Both the position numbers and the translations under genes were made by a program. The notes below the pieces were generated by a model, which was given only the letters and a program-made list of their open reading frames with translations, did no database searches and had not been told where the DNA came from. This document shows positions 36,578 through 45,300 of a DNA stretch of 64,000 nt, piece by piece (position 1 is the stretch's first letter; each line of letters opens with the position of its first letter). The DNA is taken from positions 38,951 to 102,950 of the forward strand of contig CAVRPP010000004.1 in assembly GCA_963723165.1 (NCBI GenBank), given 5' to 3'. The DNA comes from UBA4744 sp963723165. Lineage in GTDB: Bacteria > Actinomycetota > Acidimicrobiia > Spongiisociales > UBA4744.

Positions 36578-37336
36578 ATGAGACATGGTGACTCTCTCGA
36601 CCACGAAAACGATCTTGAATCCGACATGCGGGTGACGGGAGACTGGCCGGGTCGGGTTGTCCTCCGCCAGGGCTTTGCGAAGGCCGAAGCCCGTCCTTGG
36701 AATGCAGATATCCCCGATGCTGCTCTTCGCCTGGTCCGGGGAAGCGCCGAGTTTCTGGCCGCTTGCAGCAGCCGTCTGCTGGACCTCGGGGTTACCGGCG
36801 TCGCCTCCCCTCCGCTTCCGGACGTGTCGGCCGGAATGTGGCTGACCGCCGGTTTCGAGCCTCACCTCACCCTGGATCTGTACTCCCGCGAGCTCGTCGG
36901 GCGTCAAACCGAACCGTCGCACAACGTGACAACCCGGGGCGCCGAAGCGTGGGAGACGATTGAGGAAATCGACCGGGCAGCGTTCTCCCCACTGTGGAGA
37001 CTCGACACTCACGGCCTCCAGGAGGCGCTCGGGGCCACCCCCCACGCGGGGTTCCTCCTCATGCACGATGGAGACCGACTCGCCGGTTTTGCCATAGTCG
37101 GCGCCGGTTCCATCGCCGGCTACCTTCAACGCGTTGCGGTGCATCCCGACTTTTCCGGACGGGGATTCGGTCGATCACTGGTACGGGCTGCCAACCAATG
37201 GGCCAAGCGTCGCGGGGCGAGGTCGATGATGCTCAATACTCAACCCGACAATGAACCGGCCGCCCGCTTGTATGTCTCGGAGGGATTCGAGAAGATGCTC
37301 GACCAACTGACCGTTTACCGGGTCTTGCGCAGGTAA
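36578..37336 (+). CDS. GNAT family acetyltransferase
   Basis: About 252 aa. The C-terminal half is a clear GNAT fold: AGYLQRVAVHPDFSGRGFGRSLVRAA and LNTQPDNEPAARLYVSEGFEKM (RimI-like). The N-terminal half (SPPLPDVSAGMWLTAGFEPHLTL) is an additional, weaker GNAT-like module. Start uncertain: ATG 36578 or ATG 36626; neither has a good ribosome site. It is divergent from the deacetylase-like gene, which is suggestive of acetylation/deacetylation partners but not evidence. Confidence 0.8.
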   Translation: MRHGDSLDHENDLESDMRVTGDWPGRVVLRQGFAKAEARPWNADIPDAALRLVRGSAEFLAACSSRLLDLGVTGVASPPLPDVSAGMWLTAGFEPHLTLDLYSRELVGRQTEPSHNVTTRGAEAWETIEEIDRAAFSPLWRLDTHGLQEALGATPHAGFLLMHDGDRLAGFAIVGAGSIAGYLQRVAVHPDFSGRGFGRSLVRAANQWAKRRGARSMMLNTQPDNEPAARLYVSEGFEKMLDQLTVYRVLRR

Positions 37337-37361
37337 CGTGGCGGCGGCGAAGGGAGTGAAC

Positions 37362-38189
37362 GTGATCCGAGTTGTGACCGATTCCTCATGCGATTTGCCG
37401 CAGGAATTGGCGACATTGCACACGATCGAGATCGTTCCTCTGAGCATCAGATTCGGGGATCACGAGTTCGCCGACCGGACCGAACTCACGCACATCCAGT
37501 TCTGGGACAGATTGAAATCCTCGCCAGATCTTCCGGAAACTTCGGCTCCTAGTGCCGGGCGCTTCCGCGATGCCTATGCGAGCCTGGAGGCGTCGGGAGC
37601 CACCGGCATCGTTGCCGTTTGTCTGAGCTCTGAGCTCAGCGGGACGTATCAAGCGGCCGTCATAGCCGCCGAGCAGTCGCCCTCAATTCCGATCAAGGTG
37701 GTGGATTCACGGAACGTCTCCATGGCTCTCGGGTTTCAAGTGCTCGAAGCAGCCCGGTCGGCAAGCCGGGGAGACAGCCTCGAAGAAGTGGCCGCGGCGA
37801 CGGTAGCGGCCCGGGATCGGACCAACTTCATCGCAACGCTCGACACGCTCGATTACTTGCAGCGAGGAGGTCGAATCGGTACCGCACAGGCCTTCCTCGG
37901 TGGGTTACTCAACATCAAACCGTTGATCACCATGGACAACGGGGTCGTTGCTGCTTTGGGCCGCGTCCGGACCCGATCCCGGGCGATTGCCGATCTCGTC
38001 CAGCGAGTCACAGCGCTGGGGCCGGGCATTCAGGAAATCGCCGTGTTGACCGGAGCTTCCGAGGATGTGGAGGAGTTCCGACAACACCTACCGGCTCTGG
38101 TTTCCACGCACCTCATCGCCGCCGTTGGTCCGGTGGTTGGCACCCACACCGGCCCCGGTGTACTCGGCTTCGCCTATCGCCTCGCCTGA
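37362..38189 (+). CDS. DegV family fatty-acid-binding protein
   Basis: A 275-aa DegV/FakB-type protein that binds a fatty acid and, in Firmicutes, presents it to a kinase. Opening IRVVTDSSCDLPQEL, the loop TSAPSAGRF, the lipid-site SSELSGTYQAA and LDYLQRGGRIG plus LNIKPLITMDNG, and the terminal HTGPGVLGF, are all family signatures. GTG 37362 has AAGGGAG five bases upstream, so I prefer it to upstream GTGs. No kinase partner in the window. Confidence 0.9.
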   Translation: MIRVVTDSSCDLPQELATLHTIEIVPLSIRFGDHEFADRTELTHIQFWDRLKSSPDLPETSAPSAGRFRDAYASLEASGATGIVAVCLSSELSGTYQAAVIAAEQSPSIPIKVVDSRNVSMALGFQVLEAARSASRGDSLEEVAAATVAARDRTNFIATLDTLDYLQRGGRIGTAQAFLGGLLNIKPLITMDNGVVAALGRVRTRSRAIADLVQRVTALGPGIQEIAVLTGASEDVEEFRQHLPALVSTHLIAAVGPVVGTHTGPGVLGFAYRLA

Positions 38190-38232
38190 GTGCACCGTAT
38201 TGTTATGAAGACGCCGCCGCCCGGGAGACCAC

Positions 38233-39534
38233 GTGCCGCCACCGCTTCCTGATCGCTTCAGCCTCGAAGTCCGGCTGGGTCGCGATCATGACGTCGAAGA
38301 GTGGCTTGCCACCGATACTGCACTCGATCGACCGGTTCTCATTCGCATTCTCGGCCCAGAAACTTCGAGTCGGCGGCGCCAGGGATTCGTCGATGACACG
38401 CGGGCGGGGGCGGCCGCTACCCATGTCCACCTCATCTCGGTATACGCAGCCGGTCTGATCGAGGAAGGTGCGTATTCCGTTACTGAGTGGGCCGGCGGCG
38501 TCTCGATGGCCGACCGCCTGGGAGCCGGAGAGACGATTCCCGTGGATGAGTTCTTACCCAACGCCGCCGGACTCGCGGAGGGACTTGCCGCCTTCCACAG
38601 GGCAGGAGGCATTCACGGGGCCATCGATTCCGGAGCGATCTACTACTCCGGGTCCCATCCGGCCAAGCTTGGTTCGTTCGGACGCCCCCACTCCGGCGCA
38701 TCCGTCGCTGAGGACACCCGGGCGCTGGCGGAAACGCTGGAGATCTGCATCACCGGGAGGCCGGCCGGAACCGCTTCCCCATCGCAGGTGGTCGACGGTA
38801 TTCGGCCCGCAGTCGATGAAGCACTGGAGTCGGCCCGCCGCGGGGTCCTCGATGCCGGCGGGCTCGCCCGGGCGCTCCACACTACGACGCAGACGGCCAC
38901 CATCCCCCGCCGCGAGCCAAACTGGTCCTGGCGCTGGCTCGCCCCGGCCGCTCTGCTGTCGATCCTGGCAGTAGGGATCGTGGCCATCGGGCTGGTTCTT
39001 CCCTCCGGCCCTGGATCTCCCGTTCTCTTCCCGGCGACGCCGGACGAAACAAGCACGTCGCTGCCTGCGTCGACTACCTCAGAGGTGGTCACCACGATTG
39101 AAGGCGATCCGCCTCTGGTGGTGAGGGCGTTCGCCTATGACCCGGAAGGAGACGGGAGCGAACACGATGAGAACGTTTCCAAAACCCTCGACGGAGATCC
39201 CGCCACCAGCTGGCGTACCGAGCGCTACTTCGACCCGCTACCGCAGCTCAAGAGAGGCGTCGGGATCGCCTTCGAACTCAACGGGGAACCCGGCCGGTTC
39301 GTAGCGACCGGCCTCAGTGATGCAAGTGCCTATTCGTTGATGTGGACAAGCAGCCTCCCCGCCAACGGCATCGACGGGTGGGAACGGTTGGCCAGTGGAA
39401 CAGTGTCGGGAGAGCGAATCGATGCGCAAACCCCTGAACGCGACAATGGCTTCTGGCTGCTCTGGTTCACCGATCTCCCCACGCAGGAAGATGGCTTCTA
39501 CGCATCAGTGGCAGAAGTACGCTTTCTTCCATGA
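38233..39534 (+). CDS. Stand-alone pseudokinase with membrane anchor and discoidin-like ectodomain (MviN C-terminus-like)
   Basis: A 433-aa protein. Residues 5-210 follow a kinase fold, but key residues are gone: the Lys strand reads RPVLIRIL, the catalytic loop is GIHGAIDSGAIYY without HRD, and DFG is GSFG. A membrane helix lies at about 237-257, then a Ser/Thr linker and an ectodomain (about 290-433) with DPEGDGSEHDEN and TLDGDPATSWRTERYF. This is the layout of the C-terminal part of mycobacterial MviN (MurJ), whose flippase part is missing here. The gene precedes the sigma/anti-sigma genes as in mycobacteria. Stop overlaps sigM start (ATGA). A role in peptidoglycan-precursor control is inferred. 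Confidence 0.8.
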   Translation: MPPPLPDRFSLEVRLGRDHDVEEWLATDTALDRPVLIRILGPETSSRRRQGFVDDTRAGAAATHVHLISVYAAGLIEEGAYSVTEWAGGVSMADRLGAGETIPVDEFLPNAAGLAEGLAAFHRAGGIHGAIDSGAIYYSGSHPAKLGSFGRPHSGASVAEDTRALAETLEICITGRPAGTASPSQVVDGIRPAVDEALESARRGVLDAGGLARALHTTTQTATIPRREPNWSWRWLAPAALLSILAVGIVAIGLVLPSGPGSPVLFPATPDETSTSLPASTTSEVVTTIEGDPPLVVRAFAYDPEGDGSEHDENVSKTLDGDPATSWRTERYFDPLPQLKRGVGIAFELNGEPGRFVATGLSDASAYSLMWTSSLPANGIDGWERLASGTVSGERIDAQTPERDNGFWLLWFTDLPTQEDGFYASVAEVRFLP

Positions 39535-40112
39535 GTTTCCGGGCCGTCGAAGACTCCGCATTGGTCTCGTCGTTCCTCGACGGTGATCGCCGGGCGTTCG
39601 ATGAACTGATGCGGGCTCACGAAGATCGAGTGTTTGCCGTCTGTCTCCGAATCCTGGCTGATCGTGAAGCAGCCCTCGACGCGGTTCAGGAGACCTTCAT
39701 CACGGTGTATCGCAAAGCTCGCCAATTCTCAGGGGCTTCCGCCTTCAGCACCTGGCTGTACCGGATTGCCGTCAACACTTGTTACGACCAGATTCGGCGG
39801 ACCAGGCGGCACCAGGCCCAACCTTTGTCGGAAACGAGCGATCCGGCCGACACACGCAGCGCTGATCTCATCGGGTCAATCGAATTGCGTCCTGATCTCG
39901 AGCAAGCCCTTGCCCATCTGGCCCCCGAGTTCCGCGTGGCCGTAGTGCTGGCGGATCTCGAAGGGCTCCCTTTGCAGGCAGTTGCAGATGCGCTCGAGGT
40001 CCCTCTTGGGACCGTCAAGTCAAGGGTCTTTCGAGGGAGACGACTACTGGCCGAACATCTCAGGAACCTTTCAGGGTCGTCTGCCCATCAAAGAGGTGAG
40101 CATGATGCATGA
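39531..40112 (+). CDS. sigM: ECF sigma factor, SigM-like
   Basis: 193 aa. Region 2: DRRAFDELMRAHEDRVFAVC, DREAALDAVQETFITVYRKA, FSTWLYRIAVNTCYDQIRR; region 4: LAPEFRVAVVLADLEGLPLQAVADALEVPLGTVKSRVFRGR. The position between a MviN-type pseudokinase and trxB/trxA equals that of mycobacterial sigM. Coupled at both ends: ATG overlaps the preceding stop, and the anti-sigma start lies inside its last codons. Confidence 0.88.
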   Translation: MSFRAVEDSALVSSFLDGDRRAFDELMRAHEDRVFAVCLRILADREAALDAVQETFITVYRKARQFSGASAFSTWLYRIAVNTCYDQIRRTRRHQAQPLSETSDPADTRSADLIGSIELRPDLEQALAHLAPEFRVAVVLADLEGLPLQAVADALEVPLGTVKSRVFRGRRLLAEHLRNLSGSSAHQRGEHDA

Positions 40113-40905
40113 ACACGACTTCGAACTGATCGCTGCCATAGCCGAGGGCGAGATGGCAGCAGGTGACCTCTCCGCCGCTGAGGCCGTCGTTGCTTCCTGC
40201 GAAGACTGCACCACAGACCTGCAGCTGCAACGAGAAGCCCTGCAGGCCCTGCAAACCGCTGCCCCCGTCGTGATGAGTGACCTGGAGCGAGCCACACTTC
40301 ACAGAAACGTCGCCCAAAACCTGGGCCCTGCCGAACTCCGGGCAGACAAACTGCGACCGGTTCCCTGGTTCCAGAGACTGATGCCGGCCATGGCTGCCGC
40401 CGCAGCCCTGCTGATCGTCGTTGGGGTGGGATCGATCCTGGTCGACGGCCCGGGCGCCGACCTTGCGGCCGACCCGACGTCCGCCGCAACGAGCGACGGA
40501 CAACCAGTCCCGGCCGGAGAGGAACTGGCGGAGGACTCGGGCGGAGTGGAATTGATGGATGAGGCTGAAGCTGCCACTACGACCGTTGCCGCCGCTGGCG
40601 AGGCCACTGCTTCTCCGGGCATTCAAGATTTCGGGCCCATCTCGGCCACCGACCTGGAAGAAGTCGCAACGCAGTTGAAGAGCTCGGGGCCGGCCGACGA
40701 TGCAAACACCTATACCGTCGATTCCCTGCGATCCCTGTCGATCGACCCGGCGCTCATTTGTGCAGAAGCAGCCTTCGATGACGGCACCATCGATGCTATT
40801 GGCCGCGCCTCGATCGACGGTTCCCCGGTCGAGATCTACCGCATCGGCGAGGTAATCACCGTATACACAACGCCCGATTGCCTTGTGACTGCTGTTTTTG
40901 ACTGA
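40102..40905 (+). CDS. Putative anti-sigma factor, RsmA-like membrane protein
   Basis: A 267-aa protein. The N-terminal helical domain has ELIAAIAEGEM and a CEDC motif, resembling a zinc-type anti-sigma domain, but the His that should precede the first Cys by four residues is Val. One membrane helix lies at about residues 92-112 (AMAAAAALLIVVGVGSIL). An acidic linker and a C-terminal exported domain follow. ATG 40102 has AAGAGG five bases upstream and overlaps sigM by 11 nt. Expected to hold SigM at the membrane. Confidence 0.78.
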   Translation: MMHEHDFELIAAIAEGEMAAGDLSAAEAVVASCEDCTTDLQLQREALQALQTAAPVVMSDLERATLHRNVAQNLGPAELRADKLRPVPWFQRLMPAMAAAAALLIVVGVGSILVDGPGADLAADPTSAATSDGQPVPAGEELAEDSGGVELMDEAEAATTTVAAAGEATASPGIQDFGPISATDLEEVATQLKSSGPADDANTYTVDSLRSLSIDPALICAEAAFDDGTIDAIGRASIDGSPVEIYRIGEVITVYTTPDCLVTAVFD

Positions 40906-40947
40906 TCAGCGGACTATCCGCCGGGATATCGGGCTAACCTGCAAACC

Positions 40948-41238
40948 ATGAACGAATTCGCCACGCGCTTCGCCGACTTACTCGAAAACACAGGGCTCAA
41001 GGTCCGTTCACTGACCATCGATCGTCTCGATCGGGCGATCAAGATCACCGCCCTCGGGATCATCGCCGTGACCCTGGGCGCCATCGCCGTCGTTTATCTG
41101 ATCCGCTCGATTTTCCAGGCCGTGGCCGTTCCTCTCGGGGTCCTCGGGGCCTACACCCTTTTCGGGGGACTATTTGTGGTCGGCGGTGCGTTTGTGTGGG
41201 CGATACGCAAACGAGACGCCAAGGAAGACAATGACTGA
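40948..41238 (+). CDS. Small two-helix membrane protein
   Basis: A 96-aa protein with an N-terminal amphipathic part (MNEFATRFADLLENTGLKV), two membrane helices (TALGIIAVTLGAIAVVYLI and PLGVLGAYTLFGGLFVVGGA) and a charged tail. The last codons overlap the trxB start by 8 nt, so it belongs to the trx operon. No family recognised. Similar small membrane genes before trxB occur in related genomes as far as I recall; function unknown. Confidence 0.72.
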   Translation: MNEFATRFADLLENTGLKVRSLTIDRLDRAIKITALGIIAVTLGAIAVVYLIRSIFQAVAVPLGVLGAYTLFGGLFVVGGAFVWAIRKRDAKEDND

Positions 41239-42151
41239 AAAAGTGATCATCGTCGGCTCCGGGCCGGCAGGCTTGACTGCCGCCGTCTATGCCGCCCGGG
41301 CCGATCTCAACCCGCTCCTCATTGAAGGAAGCCAGGCAGGCGGACAGCTGATGCTGACCACCGACGTCGAGAACTATCCGGGGTTCCCAGATGGAATCCT
41401 CGGGCCCGATCTGATGGACCAGATGCGCAAACAAGCGGCCCGGTTCGACACCCGCATCGAAACCGCCGACGTCACCCGGGTCGACTTCAGTTCGCGCCCT
41501 TTCAAAGTATGGGTGGGAGCCGACGAACACCTGGCCGAGTCGGTAATCATCTCCACAGGTGCGTCGGCCCGCTGGCTGGACGTTCCCGGAGAGGAACGAC
41601 TCCGGGGTCGGGGTGTCTCGGCGTGTGCCACCTGCGATGGGTTCTTCTTCCGCGATCAGGAAATCGTCGTAGTTGGTGGAGGGGACACGGCCATGGAAGA
41701 GGCCATGTTCCTTACCAAGTTCGCCACCAAAGTGACCATCATCCACCGCCGTGACGAATTTCGGGCCTCGGCCATCATGGCCGCGCGGGCCCTGGACCAC
41801 CCGAAGGTGGAGGTCATCTGGGACTCGGTTGTTGAGGAAATGCTCGGAGAGGACGAAGTCACCGGCGTGAAGGTCCGCAACGTCAAGACCGACGAGGTTT
41901 CGCTACTCGAGACGAGTGGTGTCTTCGTCGCTATTGGCCACACACCGAACACTTCCCTTTTCGCGGGTCAACTCGATATGGACGAGGTGGGGTATATCAA
42001 CTTGCGGGGCGACGGCTCCACCGCAACCTCCATCGACGGGGTTTTTGCAGCCGGCGACGTGGCCGACTCCACGTACAGGCAAGCCGTGACCGCCGCCGGG
42101 ACCGGATGCCAGGCGGCCATCGACGCTGAGCGCTGGCTCGACGAGGAATGA
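41231..42151 (+). CDS. trxB: Thioredoxin reductase
   Basis: FAD/NADPH enzyme that keeps thioredoxin reduced. FAD fingerprint VIIVGSGPAGLTAAVYAARA, redox-active disulfide in SACATCDGFFF, NADPH fingerprint VVVGGGDTAMEEAMFL and the terminal FAAGDVADSTYRQAVTAAG. 306 aa. Start ATG 41231 overlaps the preceding small gene. Thioredoxin follows after 51 nt. Confidence 0.95.
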   Translation: MTEKVIIVGSGPAGLTAAVYAARADLNPLLIEGSQAGGQLMLTTDVENYPGFPDGILGPDLMDQMRKQAARFDTRIETADVTRVDFSSRPFKVWVGADEHLAESVIISTGASARWLDVPGEERLRGRGVSACATCDGFFFRDQEIVVVGGGDTAMEEAMFLTKFATKVTIIHRRDEFRASAIMAARALDHPKVEVIWDSVVEEMLGEDEVTGVKVRNVKTDEVSLLETSGVFVAIGHTPNTSLFAGQLDMDEVGYINLRGDGSTATSIDGVFAAGDVADSTYRQAVTAAGTGCQAAIDAERWLDEE

Positions 42152-42202
42152 ACGCCGGTCGTCCTCTGTTGCCTGGTACTGATACATAAAGGGAGAACAA
42201 CG

Positions 42203-42529
42203 ATGGGTGAGAATGCAGTGACGGTCACGGACGCCAACTTCGAGGAGTCCGTCGCCGGTGACAAGGCCGTCCTGGTTGATTTTTGGGCCGAATGGTGCGG
42301 GCCGTGCCGGATGGTTGCTCCGGTCCTGGAAGAAATCGCCAAGGAGTATCCGGATCAGATCACGATTGCCAAACTAAACGTAGACGAGAATCCTGCCGTC
42401 GCCGCCAACTACGACGTCATGAGCATTCCGACCATGATCGTTTTCCAACAGGGTGTCGAGAAAAAGCGGATCGTTGGGGCCCGCCCCAAGCACATGATGG
42501 TGTCCGAACTCGCCCAATTTCTCAACTGA
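42203..42529 (+). CDS. trxA: Thioredoxin
   Basis: A 108-aa cytoplasmic thioredoxin with the active site FWAEWCGPCRM, KLNVDENPAVAANYDVMSIPT (cis-Pro loop) and a normal C-terminal helix. AAAGGGAG lies upstream of ATG 42203. Forms the trxB-trxA pair preserved in this position in many actinobacteria. Confidence 0.96.
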   Translation: MGENAVTVTDANFEESVAGDKAVLVDFWAEWCGPCRMVAPVLEEIAKEYPDQITIAKLNVDENPAVAANYDVMSIPTMIVFQQGVEKKRIVGARPKHMMVSELAQFLN

Positions 42530-42590
42530 TCACCCGGAGTTTCTGCCGTTCGCATGAGACTCCAGTTCCTAAACCTGCGACCATAGGGCC

Positions 42591-43610
42591 ATGAGGCTCT
42601 TTCGGCTGGGCGATTCGGGGACGGCGGTCCGGGATATCCAGGATCGCCTCAACGCTCTCGGTTATGCCTGCAGAGCAGATCCGCGCAGCGAATTCGGCGA
42701 AACGACCCTGGTCGCAGTGGAATCGTTCCAGCGCCGCCGGGGATTGCCCGCCGATGGAATAGTTGGGCCGGAGACCTGGAGGGCACTCTACGAGGCGGGG
42801 TACCGCCTGGGCGACCGCTTGCTGTACCTCCGGCGTCCGATGTTACGCGGAGACGATGTAGCGGAACTCCAGAGAAGGCTCAATTCGCTCGGCTTCGATG
42901 CAGGCAAGGTCGACGGAATCCTCGGACCAAACACCCTGCGCGCCCTGGTCGACTTTCAGCAGAACCGGTACATGGCCGAAGATGGCATCGCCGGCCCCCG
43001 TACGCTGACGGAGCTGCACCTGGTTGCCCGGGCAACACAGAAGACGGGTCGAGAGGCGATCCGCGAGCGGGAATGGCTGCGCGAATTACCCCGTTCTGTG
43101 GTCGGAGCCAGGGTCTTCCTGGATCCGGCCTGTCGGGACTCCGAGGAGGCAGACAAGACCTGGCTGGCGGCCGGAGAGACGGCCCTGCGGCTGCAAGCAG
43201 AGGGGGCCATTCCCCTCCTGTCGCGAAGCAGCGACACGTCCCTTCCCGAGCGAATTCGGGCCCGCCGGGCGAACCGTGTCGGTGCCTCGCTGATTGTCTC
43301 GTTTCAGTTCCCGTATGCCGAGCCCGCCTCGGTGTTCTTCTTCGCCTCGTCGATGAGCCGCAGCGAAGCCGGGGCGCTGCTGGCCGCCACGATTGGCGAT
43401 CGCCTGGGTCTGCCATTCGAAGGTCGAGCCCATCCCATGCTCAAGGAGACCCGTGCCCCCGCCGCCGTCGTCGCAACTCCCGACATGAACGAGGCGACCG
43501 GACGGGCGGTGGCCGAGGCTATCGGCGCATTCTTCGCCTCCGCCCGGACTGATATTGATGAAGCCCCGCCGCGGGCCTCTTCCGGGGACGAGGTCCAGCG
43601 ACCTGCATAA
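42591..43610 (+). CDS. cwlM: CwlM-like protein with degenerate amidase domain
   Basis: 339 aa: two peptidoglycan-binding-1 repeats (GDSGTAVRDIQDRLNALGY ... DGIVGPETWRALYEAG; RGDDVAELQRRLNSLGFDAG ... DGILGPNTLRAL), then an Amidase_3-like domain from about residue 170. The first zinc His of the usual DPGHGG is lost (VFLDPACRD), and the SxHaN His is lost (LIVSFQFPY). Hydrolysis of N-acetylmuramoyl-L-alanine is therefore unlikely. In mycobacteria CwlM at this locus is a regulator of peptidoglycan precursor synthesis and not an active amidase, which fits. It is convergent with parB. Confidence 0.85.
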   Translation: MRLFRLGDSGTAVRDIQDRLNALGYACRADPRSEFGETTLVAVESFQRRRGLPADGIVGPETWRALYEAGYRLGDRLLYLRRPMLRGDDVAELQRRLNSLGFDAGKVDGILGPNTLRALVDFQQNRYMAEDGIAGPRTLTELHLVARATQKTGREAIREREWLRELPRSVVGARVFLDPACRDSEEADKTWLAAGETALRLQAEGAIPLLSRSSDTSLPERIRARRANRVGASLIVSFQFPYAEPASVFFFASSMSRSEAGALLAATIGDRLGLPFEGRAHPMLKETRAPAAVVATPDMNEATGRAVAEAIGAFFASARTDIDEAPPRASSGDEVQRPA

Positions 43611-43630
43611 CATCACGTGACGTTATGCAG
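43603..43630. terminator. 28-bp palindrome with TCACGTGA core between cwlM and parB
   Basis: CTGCATAAC (43603-43611) and GTTATGCAG (43622-43630) are inverted repeats; the centre holds TCACGTGA (43613-43620), the core of parS. The cwlM stop codon lies inside the left arm. It could serve as a bidirectional terminator for the convergent genes or as a weak ParB-related site; the outer parS bases do not match. Confidence 0.5.
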
Positions 43631-43639
43631 TGCGAACCC

Positions 43640-44500
43640 TCAGGCCGAGAAAAACTGACGGTAGATGCGTTCGAGGTCGTCGAGCGAGCTGAAATCGATC
43701 ACAAGCTTTCCACGATCCTTCGCGTACTTGATCTTCACCTTGGTCGAGAGGTGGTCACGGAGCCGCTGCTCGAGCTCGACGATTGCAGCCGGGCGAGCCG
43801 CGGGCGGACGCCGTTCGCCGTGGTCATCTGAGACTGCCTGGTTCCGGGCGCGGACCGCATCCTCTACTTGACGTACAGACCAACCCTCCGATGCGGCTCT
43901 CTCGGCTATGTGTTCTGCAAATTTACGATCCTCGAGTCCCAGGAGGGCCCGGGCATGACCGGCCGAGAGTTCGCCGCGTTCGAGTCTTCCCTGGATGGCT
44001 GCCGGCAGCTGGAGCAGACGAAGGGAGTTGGTGATGGCAGATCTGCTCTTGCCCACTCGGTTACCAACATCTTCGTGCGTGAGCCCGAAATCCTCGAGCA
44101 GTTCCTGATATGCCGTAGCTTCTTCGAGCGGGCTCAGATCTTCGCGTTGCAGGTTCTCGACCAGCGCCTCCGTGAGCAGCGAACGGTCGTCGCTCTCCCT
44201 GATAATGGAAGGGATTTCGGTCAATCCGACCTTCTTTGCCGCCCTCCACCGCCGTTCGCCCGCCACCAGGGTGTAAAAACCCTCTTCGGCTTCGCGAACG
44301 ATGATCGGTTGCAGCACTCCGACCTCGACGATCGAGGCGGCCAGCGAGGCGAGCGCCTCCTCATCAAACACTGAGCGCGGCTGGTGCGGATTGGCGGAAA
44401 CCCGGTCGATGGGGATAATGGCAAACCCAGTATGGTCATCTTCGCCCTTCGGAATGAGGGCTTCGAGTCCCCGTCCCAGTCCGCTTCTTCGGGTTGCCAT
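43640..44500 (-). CDS. parB: Chromosome-partitioning protein ParB
   Basis: A CTP-dependent clamp that loads at parS and spreads over origin-proximal DNA. Opening RRSGLGRGLEALI, the CTP-binding LVAGERRWRAAKKVG and ALVENLQREDLSPLEEATAY, helix-turn-helix THEDVGNRVGKSRSAITNSLRLL, and a C-terminal dimer domain KIKYAKDRGKLVIDF are visible. 286 aa. Follows parA by 14 nt. Confidence 0.95.
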   Translation of the reverse strand: MATRRSGLGRGLEALIPKGEDDHTGFAIIPIDRVSANPHQPRSVFDEEALASLAASIVEVGVLQPIIVREAEEGFYTLVAGERRWRAAKKVGLTEIPSIIRESDDRSLLTEALVENLQREDLSPLEEATAYQELLEDFGLTHEDVGNRVGKSRSAITNSLRLLQLPAAIQGRLERGELSAGHARALLGLEDRKFAEHIAERAASEGWSVRQVEDAVRARNQAVSDDHGERRPPAARPAAIVELEQRLRDHLSTKVKIKYAKDRGKLVIDFSSLDDLERIYRQFFSA

Positions 44501-44514
44501 GTGTCGTATTCCTC

Positions 44515-45300
44515 CTACTCGCGGCCGTGTCGCCGACGAAACTCACGTCCCAGTTCCCGATAGGCGATGGCGCCCCTGCTCATTGGATCAAATGCCTCGA
44601 TCGGTTCGCCATACGAGGGCGCCTCAGAAAGGCGGACCGACCTGGGGATAACGGTCTTGAAGGCAAGGTCGCCAAAAAAGTCCCTGACCTGGGCAACTAC
44701 GTCGCGAGACAAGTTGGTCCGCCCGTCGAACATGGTCAGTACCACACCACCGATTTTGAGATCCCGGTTGAGGTTGCCGGAAACCAGCTCGATATTCTTC
44801 ATCAGCTGGCTCAGACCCTCGAGGGCGTAATACTCACACTGGATGGGGATCAAAACCTCGCCGGCAGCCGCCAGGGCGTTGACCGTCAGCAGACCCAGGG
44901 ATGGGGGGCAATCGATCAGGACAAAGTCAAAATCCTTCTCGATATGTGAGAAGGCTTCGCGAAGACGAAGTTCACGGGAGAACATGGAAACTAGTTCAAT
45001 CTCTGACCCAGCCAGATCAATGGTGGCCGGCACAACGAAGAGATCCCGCACGCTCGTGGGCTCGATGACATCTACCAGTGGCGCATTACGAATGATGACA
45101 TCGTAAATCGACGTCGTTATGCCGGAACGGTCGATGCCCAAGCCAGATGTGCTGTTTCCCTGGGGATCCAGATCAACGACAAGGACCCGTTCCCCCTGGT
45201 AGGCCATTGCTGCAGCCAGGTTGATTGCGGTGGTTGACTTGCCAACGCCGCCCTTTTGATTGGTGATGGCGATGACTGTGAAGTCGTGTTCAGTGCTCAC
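44515..45300 (-). CDS. parA: Chromosome-partitioning ATPase ParA
   Basis: Deviant-Walker ATPase that moves ParB-parS complexes over the nucleoid. IAITNQKGGVGKSTTAINLAA holds the signature Lys, then VLVVDLDPQGNSTSGLG, DFVLIDCPPSLGLLTVNAL. 261 aa from GTG 45300, which gives the standard N-terminus; the frame is open upstream into rsmG but without homology. Overlaps rsmG by 11 nt, so rsmG-parA-parB are one operon. Confidence 0.95.
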   Translation of the reverse strand: MSTEHDFTVIAITNQKGGVGKSTTAINLAAAMAYQGERVLVVDLDPQGNSTSGLGIDRSGITTSIYDVIIRNAPLVDVIEPTSVRDLFVVPATIDLAGSEIELVSMFSRELRLREAFSHIEKDFDFVLIDCPPSLGLLTVNALAAAGEVLIPIQCEYYALEGLSQLMKNIELVSGNLNRDLKIGGVVLTMFDGRTNLSRDVVAQVRDFFGDLAFKTVIPRSVRLSEAPSYGEPIEAFDPMSRGAIAYRELGREFRRRHGRE

